A program made the position numbers and the translations under genes. Below the pieces are notes generated by a model. It was not told the DNA's origin and did not search any database. It saw nothing but the letters and a program-made list of their open reading frames with translations. Below, piece after piece: positions 36,801 to 45,800 of a DNA stretch of 64,000 nucleotides. How positions within the stretch are numbered: the first letter of the stretch is position 1; each line of letters begins with the position of its first letter. The DNA is from Haematococcus lacustris (lineage: Eukaryota; Chlorophyta; Chlorophyceae; Chlamydomonadales; Haematococcaceae), in NCBI GenBank assembly GCA_030144725.1, contig JASKMD010000031.1, forward strand, positions 11,991,068-12,055,067. The letters run 5' to 3'.

Positions 36801-39800
36801 GGGGGCTGCCCAGCTGCAGTGACCTGTCTGGGGAGGTGGGCAGCTGCAGCCCATGGGCAGTGGGGCTGCCCAGCTGATGTGCACTGCCAGAGGTGGGCAG
36901 CTGCAGCCCATGGGCAAGGGGGATGCCCAGCTGTAGTGCACTGCCAGAGGTGGGCAGCTGCAGCCCATGGGCAGGGGAGCTGCCCAGCTGCAGTGACCTG
37001 TCTTGGGAGGGGGGCAGCTGCAGCCCATGGGCAGTGGGGCTGCCCAGCTGATGTGCACTGCCAGAGGTGGGCAGCTGCAGTCCATGGGCAGGGGGGCTGC
37101 CCAGCTGATGTGCACTGCCAGAGGTGGGCAGCTGCAGCCCATGGGCAAGGGGGATGCCCAGCTGCAGTGACCTGTCTGGGGAGGGGGGCAGCTGCAGCCC
37201 ATGGGCAGGGGGGATGCCCAGCTGTAGTGCACTGCCAGAGGTGGGCAGCTGCAGCCCATGGGCAGGGGGGCTGCCCAGCTGATGTGCACTGCCAGAGGTG
37301 GGCAGCTGCAACCCATGGGCAGGGGGGCTGCCCAGCTGTAGTGCACTGCCAGAGGTGGGCAGCTGCAACCCATGGGCAGGGGGGCTGCCCAGCTGATGTG
37401 CACTGCCAGAGGTGGGCAGCTGCAGCCCATGGGCAGGGGGGCTGCCCAGCTGATGTGCACTGCCTGAGGTGGGCAGCTGCAGCCCATGGGCAAGGGGGAT
37501 GCCCAGCTGTAGTGCACTGCCAGAGGTGGGCAGCTGCAGCCCATGGGCAAGGGGGCTGCCCAGCTGCAGTGACCTGTCTGGGGAGGGGGGCAGCTGCAGC
37601 CCATGGGCAGGGGGGATGCCCAGCTGTAGTGCACTGCCAGAGGTGGGCAGCTGCAGCCCATGGGCAGGGGGGCTGCCCAGCTGATGTGACCTGTCTGGGG
37701 AGGGGGGCTGCTGCAGCCCATGGGCAGGGGGGCTGCCCAGCTGATGTGCACTGTCAGAGGAAGGACGCGCTCTCGCGCCCTTGTGTAGATGTCCATTGCC
37801 TGTATTTCACAAAGACGAACAAACACACATAGGCAACTCATTCAATAAATGTTATTGATGCTAGTGGTGCATACCTGGGCTAGCGTACCCTGAGACCTGA
37901 CCTTCTAGACCATCTGCATGCATCACAAGCAATACAAGCAATGTCATTGAAACACTATTATCTTGTAATAAGCCCTAAGATCCCTGCCTCACCCTCCACC
38001 ACTCCTGTGTCTTGCACTCCTCTTGTCTTCTTAATTTTACGCAGACGAGCTCCTTCCATCATGACATTGACAGTCACGCATGGTTTGGCCAGAGTTTGAC
38101 TGCATGACTGCACATAAGCATGCTCTAGTGCATCTGCAGCAGCTGCCTGTGTTGATGGGTTGTCAGATGACAACTGGGCCAAGAGCCCAAACACGGCATC
38201 CACAAGATGAGGATGAGCTGTGCTTTGGGTGATGCGAGCAAAATTGTCTCCAATGAAGGACAGATTGTCAAAAGAACGCCGCACGCCGCTGCTGCTGAAC
38301 ATTAATGCTATTGCTTCGCGGTGATTAGCCTGGATTTCACGCCCGTACGCATGGAGCTGTGCGCGGCTCCTGGACAATCTCTTGCACTGCTTGACTTGCT
38401 CATCAGTTGCCTGCGTTGCAGCTGCATCCCCTACGTGGCAAAGGAGAGCCAACATCAACGTCAGGATGACAGCCTGCGGTTACGGACTGACTTCAACGTT
38501 ACCTATAGGAGGGGGTTCATCTGGCGTGGACCCGCTAGAGGGTCCAGGCAGACCTGCGCCTACGACTGTCGAGAGGCAGGCTGTCGCTGCCACTACTAAA
38601 GCCCATCCGAATAATACCTCGACGACCATTCCAACGTCGGGCTACATCGGCCGTAGACAGAGCAACACAACCTGGGCGGGCAGCGGTTGGCCGGTTGGGC
38701 TAGTCCACCTGACAGCGGCTAGTAAATCCACCTCACAGGTGGAAGAGTTACCGGGAGACTTGATTGCGGCATTCAGTGGGCGACTGTTGAATGACTTCGA
38801 CATGTGGCTACGCGAGAGCAGCCTTGGCATATTGCTAGAGCGACTCAACACTGCCGCACTGTGCCGATCTTCAACGCCAGGTTTCTGCGCGAGGGCTTGG
38901 AGGCGGAGGCGGTGTACTTGCTGGGATTGCCACAAGCCGAAGAAGAGGCCGTTCTGGGTTCGCTGAACGCATGCGGTGCCAAGCTCCTTCACCCCATACC
39001 CACCGACCACTGGCTGCTGCGGAGTTCTGGAGCTTGCCTTGTGTCTGTGTGCACATCCTACCCAGACCTCACTGTGGTAAGTTTCCGTGCATAGGACCCA
39101 TTCCAGCATAATAGGGGTAGACAAGCCTGTTGTTGGGTGCAAGCATCGTTACACATGTTCGTCAGGAGACAACATGTGCAGCATATGTCACATGACCCTT
39201 CTGTTATCACGCACCACTTGTGTCTGACATAGTAGGGGTCGGTTTCTTTGCTTTGCTGCAGGCACCTCTGCCAGATGACTTCAAGGTATCCCTTGCCATG
39301 GCTCCCCTGCGAGCTGCCAGCGTGGAGGCCGCCTCAGCTATACTACAGTCAGAGCATAGCAGCCTGGTGGTCGGACCATCATCCCCTGGAGCCAAGCGGA
39401 CGATGATGGCAGCTGAACATGTTGGTGTCAAAGCTTCGCTGTCTCCCTCTGACCTTGCTCTACCGCCCTCTCTGTCTTACGTAAAGACCAGAAGTGGTGA
39501 GTGCCTGCTGCTGCAGCTGCTGCATGGCATGCGATGCAGTGCACAATGCCATTGATACATGACCCCTCAATGTAAGGATGAGGAGGTGATGTCCGTATTC
39601 TTCAAGGACCAGGTCATGGGCATTTGTACAGACATGTACTCATCCTCCTTATCAATTGACGCACCTCATCTCATTTTCCTGCTACCCTGTCTCCCCCTTG
39701 ATGATGCAGAGGGAGGGGTGACCAGGGTGCTGCTGCTAGCCCTGGGGGCCAAGCCCACCGACCAGACTGCTGCCGCCTCTTGGGCCGCCTCCCTGGCAGT

Positions 39801-42800
39801 GGAGCTGGCTGCCGCCCTGCCCCATGTGGCTCCTGCATGCTACCCGACCGTTGAAGCAGTGGGCACCACAGGAGTTGTCGAAGTGGCGGCCTGCCTGCCA
39901 GATGTCGATGCGGCAGTCTCGTGGCTGGCCACCCAACCCAGTGTGATCTGGGTGGAGTATGCGACCCAGAGGAAGCCAGCCAACCTGCTAGCAAGTGCAC
40001 AAATGCAGACCGGCAGGGTGGCTCCACCTCTGCCAGATGACGGTGGTGCAAGGGGCTACCATCCGCTCTGGGAAGCTGGTCTGGATGGTGCTGGGCAGCT
40101 GGTGGGCGTGGTGGACACTGGCCTGGACATGGGCAGCTGTTACTTCTGGGACCCTGCCTTTGCCAACTTCTCCTCCGACCCAGCCAACCTGTACACAGAC
40201 CCAGACACCGGCACTCGCTACTTTCACAACAACGCGCACCGCAAGGCAAGTGGTTTGGTTGGAGCAGGGCAGGCTGTTGGGTCAGCAACCACTCATCATT
40301 AGCCCCGAGCAGGGCAGATTGAGCAATCGCCGAATGCTGTTCATTCCTCAGCTTGAATGCTGTAGTTATAAACCTTACCTGGCTCTTCCCAATCCCAGCT
40401 CATGCTATTTCCTACATAGGGGGCACCAAAAGTATGAGATTATGAAGAAATGGCCGTGACCGTGGCCATGTAGCTCATTACATAGGGCGAATCCTGGAAT
40501 CAATACATAGGGCGAATCCTGGAATCAAATCGTGTTGAGTTTTAGCAGGGAAATAAGTTGCTGATGTCCCTGCATGATCTGTTATCGTTATGTAAGATGT
40601 CCTTCCCTACTGTTCCTGAGGGTGCAGGTGCCGTATTACTTTGGGCATCAAGGTTTTAATGGGTCCAGACATGGCACCCACACCAGTGGCTCAATAGCCG
40701 AATCATGCTATGGTGCCCACCCCACCCGGCAGCCTAATCAAGCAACTGGTGAGCCAGGGTCATGGACTAGTCAGGGAGCAGGTTGTGGCATGAAATGTTA
40801 TGGCTGGCATTCCATGGCTGGCATGGGTGTGGCTCTTGCGTTGCTACATGATACCAAGGGCACTTAATAGCAGATATAGCAAGTAGTTGTCAAAGGCACT
40901 TCCTAAGGGCACTAGCTAGGGAACAACATGCTTTAGCACCTTGGCCCTCAGCCTTCATTGCAGTCGAACACTAGTGGGCCACTACTTGTGGGCAGTGGAC
41001 ACTGCTAGTGGTTGGTCATGTACCAAACCCACAGGACACCAAGCTCCTGCATGCCTGCAAGTTTTCCCTCACCTCCCACTGCCCTGCAGGCCAAGCTCCA
41101 GCCGCCAAGCTTGCTATGTTAGATGCGGGACTGGGTGACGATATAGACCTTCCAACTAACCCTGCGTCCTTGTTTGAGCTGCTGTATCAAGCAGTGAGTG
41201 TAATGCCTGGCACAGCTCTGTAACCCCCTTCATCAAACCATGACATGATGGATCCAACTGGTGCCTCTGCCACCCTTGCACTCACGGCTTCACGCTGGTG
41301 CTGCTGGCATGTGGCAGGCAGAGAGGGGAGGAGAGTAAGGCATCAAGAGGAGTGGTGTGTACCAAGCAAGCAGGCAAGCTGTTGCAATGCTGCTGCTGTC
41401 TGCTGTGCTGCAGGGCGCCCGCGTCCTAAGCAATGCCTGGACGAGTGATAGCTTCTCATACACGGTGCAAGGGTCTTTCCTGCTGGACACCTACTTGTGG
41501 TCCCGACCGGACTTGCTAATGCTGTTTCCGGCAGGCAAGTTATGCTACTCCTTGCCTGCACTGCAATACCATGCCTGCCTGCCAGCCTCCCCTACAGCTC
41601 CTTGCTGTGCCTCCTTGCAAACAAGCAGTCACAACCACCAGGCACTGCTGGCTGGCGCTGCCTGCATCACACTGGTCTGCCTGCCCCACCGCATGGCCAG
41701 CTGGCTGTGGTCCATCATCATCATTACATGGCATTCAATGTTATGTGTGCTCATGTGTGCTGCAATGCACACACATGGTGGCGCTGTGCTGCACCCAATA
41801 TGCAGGCAATCATGGGGGGGTGCCCAACACCCAGCTCACTGGTAATGTGGCGAGTTCTGCTCTGGCAAAGAACGTGGTGGCAGTGGGTGCCACCGACAAC
41901 TATACACCCCTGGATGTCGGAAATCCAGGCAACACACTCCTGGGCGCTAACAATTCCCAGGTGGGGTTTTGAAACCATGTTGCCTAAACTAGTTACATTG
42001 CCTAACTTGCTGCCACCCATCTTCCGCCTGCTGAGGGCCTGGTGCTTTCGCCATGTTGCTGGCAGAAGCTTGCAGCACAGTACGCCCTCTCCACTCAGGG
42101 TAGAGGTGCTAGGCGGCTGCTGTCAACTTGCAACTGCGACAAGCAAACATTGCGGGACCCCCGGCTTGATCTTTGAACAGAACACCAGCTCTGCTTTTGG
42201 CCGGGTAGTATAACACCAGTTGCTGGCTGCTGCCCTACAGGTGCAAATTCCTCCGTCCTTTATAAGGCCCTTACAATACGTCGTCAGGGCCAAGGTAGGG
42301 TGACCAAGGGATCAGAGATCTGGCTCCGCGCTATTGGAGCGCTTCCTCGGAGGCATTGGATCACTAGGCTCATATCAGCTCACACCTGCTGATACCTACT
42401 TATACCCAGGAGGCGATGTCACTCTCGCACCTCCAAAGGGCACCTCTAAAGGGCAAGCCTCCAAAGGACACCTCCAAAGGGCACTTCCTAAGGGCCTAAG
42501 TAGGAAGTGGGAAGTGGGCTGTGGGAAGTGCGGTTGCAGCATGGCGAGTAGGATTGGGGCCTAATGAGGTGCCAGCTGACACATCTTGGGATACAGAGGG
42601 GGCCTGGCAGCCTGGCCCTTGGCCTGGTCTTTGCCTGGGCTGGGTGGCTCAAACTCAGCCCCACCCCTAGGCTTGCTAGGTCAGGGACTTAGCTGGATTG
42701 TGTGGGACAGTGGCCTACGGGCTGCCACTGCCTTCTGTAGGCAGTGAACCAAAGCGGTGCAACTCAAGCCGAGGCTGTTGTGGCGATGATGCCCTGGAGG

Positions 42801-45800
42801 TTTCCTCGTATGAAATGGAGCAGTATACAGAACATGACACTGGAGGTGAGTCACTCTCACCTGCTGCCCCTGTTGGCCCTGTTGCTGACGGTCCCTACCA
42901 CTGCCGCTCTTGCTGCTGGAGGTTGTATGTACCTCCTTTTCCTCCCAAAGTAAGCAGCACTGTAAGTCACCCCTCTCTGCCGCTCGACACATAAGGGCTG
43001 ACATGGCTGGGTTGGCTGGCTGGGTTGCTGGGTTGCAGCTGGTCCTGGCTGACCCCCTGGACGCCTGTACCCCCCTGGTGGGCAACTACACGGGCAAGGT
43101 GGTGCTGGCAATGTTTAATGCCAGCTGTAACTCCACTCCCGTCGGCAGCTACATCCTGGCAGCAGGAGCATCTGCAGGCAAGCATACAAAGCATCCTTTT
43201 CATTTGCTGGTTCTCTCCTGGTTGCATCGCATGGTTACATGGCACATTAACAGCATGGTGGAAATGAATCAGATGGAAAACCCTACTCTCTCCACTCCTG
43301 CACTCCCTGCACCGTGACCAGCGTCCATCATCTACATCACTGCCATATGGCACTTGCTGCGCACAGGAATTTGGTTCAACGGTTTGGACTTGACTGGTAA
43401 CTGGTTCCTAGTTGGGGGCGCCCAGCTGGTTAACAGCAGCATCCCGCTGACGTCGCTGAGTGGACTGTATGGCAGGTACGACGCCAGAGCTGCACGCACA
43501 GCAGGCGGCAAGTAGCCACATGGCGTGGGTAGCGATGCAGCCTTGCTGTATGCCATGTGCTGTGGAGCTGCATGCATGCTGCTGCATGAAGAGCTGCATG
43601 CATGCTGCTGCATGAAGAGCTGCATGCATCCTTGCCACCAAGCAAGGGGGGCTGCAGGGAGGGGGCTGCAGATGCCTGCCTGGTCTCACCATTACAATGC
43701 ACTCTCCCTGCCCCTGCAGTCAGCTGATGGCCATGTTTGCTAATGGGTGGAACGTGACACTGACATCATACCAGGTGAGAGGCCTCCCTGAACCCTTGAG
43801 TGGGGAGGGTATCTAATTGTCTGGCACCTGGCAGCAAGTAATGTGACACATGTCTGCCTTACGCGTATGTGCATGGGAGCAGTGCATGGGGCATCCCCTA
43901 CTCGCCTGTGCTTCCCTCCGCAAGACTGCCCATGGCTAACACCTCTGTCACTGCCAGCCATCCTCCGTTGCTGCTTCCATGCGTTGCACAGGATCCATAC
44001 AGCAATGCCCTGTTCTTCTCAAGCTATGGTGCAACCCTGTCCAGCAATGCCAGCGTGGCACTGACTCAGGTGTGAAGGGCAGCACGTTCGAAGGGACTGC
44101 ATTGCGCTGACATTGTTGCGTGTCTGTCTAGGGTCATGTGTCAGGCTGCTATAACAAGCCGTTCCTTCAACCCATAGACTGCCCAGTGTTGGCCCCTGTT
44201 GCTACACCACCGTGACTGGGTGTTTGTCAACCAAGGCGATGCTTCTCGTGATGGCTGCGCTTGCATGCATGCACACTGTAGGACGTGCGCATCAAGCCTG
44301 AAGTCATGGCTCCGGGGTCGCTGCTTTCAGCATGGAGCGATAACGGGTGGGGCACGCTCCGGGCCGAGACCGTTCTTTCCTGTCTGTGCTGACCCCCTGC
44401 TTTGCACCTAACGCCTGTTTTACATCTGTTGCACTGCCTGTCGCCCTGTCCCACACAAGGGTCGTGTTTGTCTGCACCTCACCTCACCTCACCAAGTTCA
44501 ACAGAAAGCTGTTTAGCTGGGGCTTGCTGTTGGCATTCACCAGCCAGCCTAGACTTCGTCCTGGTTGCCCGCACCACCTCCGAGCCCGCTGCTGCTGCCT
44601 TAGGCCCCAGACTAGGCCAACTACACATATGCACTCCCTCTATTCCCTGCCCCCCCTGCTTCTCTCTCCTCGTCAAGTTAATGGCCCCTCAGCTAGGTAC
44701 AGTGCACCCACTCTCCCTCCAGCACCTTGGCCCTCAACCTTGAGCCTTCATTGCAGTCGAACACTACTTGTGGACCACTACAAAGCGGTGTTTTTGTCCA
44801 TGTGGAGTTCCCATGCACATGGCATACACATGGCATACACATGGTCATGGTCGCCTACCACCTACACCATTGCCTGACCATGAGGGCTATGATGTAGAGT
44901 TGGCATGACACAACATTCACTAATTGAAAGCTGATGACAGCTCAAGAGGGGCAGGCTACTGTGCCGCAGCAGGCTCGGCCTTGTCTCGCGGTGGCTTGTC
45001 TTGCACTCGCTTGTACCCCAGGCCAGGGTACTCCTTGCCCTTGGCTCACCGGGCTGCACAGTTGCAGCGGACCACACCACAACTGCGACGAACCTTGTTT
45101 TTGCGGGCTTTCAATCGGATGCGGCTCTGGCTCCGCGCTACTGGGGCGCTTCCTCGGAGGCATTGGATCACTAGGCTCATATCAGCTCACACCTGCTGAT
45201 ACCTACTTATACCCAGGAGGCGATGTCACTCTCGCACCTCCAAAGGGCACCTCCAAAGGGCAAGCCTCCAAAGGACACCTCCAAAGGGCGCTGCCGGTGC
45301 CCCCTATGTAGGGAATAGCATAAGCTGGCCCAGCTCCCTCCAGCTTGGAAGTGTAGCTAAGCAAGCCAGCCCCTCGCTGTGCAGTGCACGCCAGTACATG
45401 TGTAGGGTTCTTAATTGTTGAATGCTGCTGCTCACTGCTGGGTGGGTGCCTGCAGGTACACCGGCAGGATGGACATGTGTGAAACTTTGGCGCTCGCGGG
45501 CACCTCCATGGCCAGTGCCTCTGCCACCGGGGCAGCCACTCTGGTAAGGCCATGGCCACATGGCTGGGTCGTGACCATGGCTGCAGTGTCATGCACTGTG
45601 CACATTCAACCTCCCTCACTGCTCCACATTGCCATCTGACCAGGCAAGCATGCGCTTTCATGGCTGGTGATGCCCCTGTGTAGGTGCGCCAGTACTTCAC
45701 TGACGGCTACTACCCTACTGGTGAGAAGTGCGGGGCTGGGCTGCAGGACTGCTGGGTTGGGCTGCCCCTCCTCCAGCTGGTCACCAGGTTTCATGCCCTC

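Larger units (their letters stand above)
31075..38766. mobile_element. 7,692-bp KDZ-type DNA transposon, inside S8 intron 1
   Basis: The ends are CAATCAAGTCTCCCGG at 31075 and its reverse complement ending at 38766. The terminal inverted repeats span 348 bp each (31075-31422 and 38419-38766), differing at about four positions. CGGCATTC flanks the element directly at 31067-31074 and 38767-38774, an 8-bp target site duplication. Inside are a KDZ transposase (plus, from the left end), a 165-aa unknown ORF (minus, from the right end), a 70-bp and a 57-bp minisatellite, and a nested hairpin MITE. The near-identical ends and intact duplication point to recent insertion. An 8-bp duplication is what I recall for Zisupton-group elements. 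Confidence 0.92.

Noticed and set aside
34481..37765. Possible CRISPR array
   Set aside because: The 70-bp and 57-bp units are contiguous tandem repeats without unique spacers, and the genome is eukaryotic.
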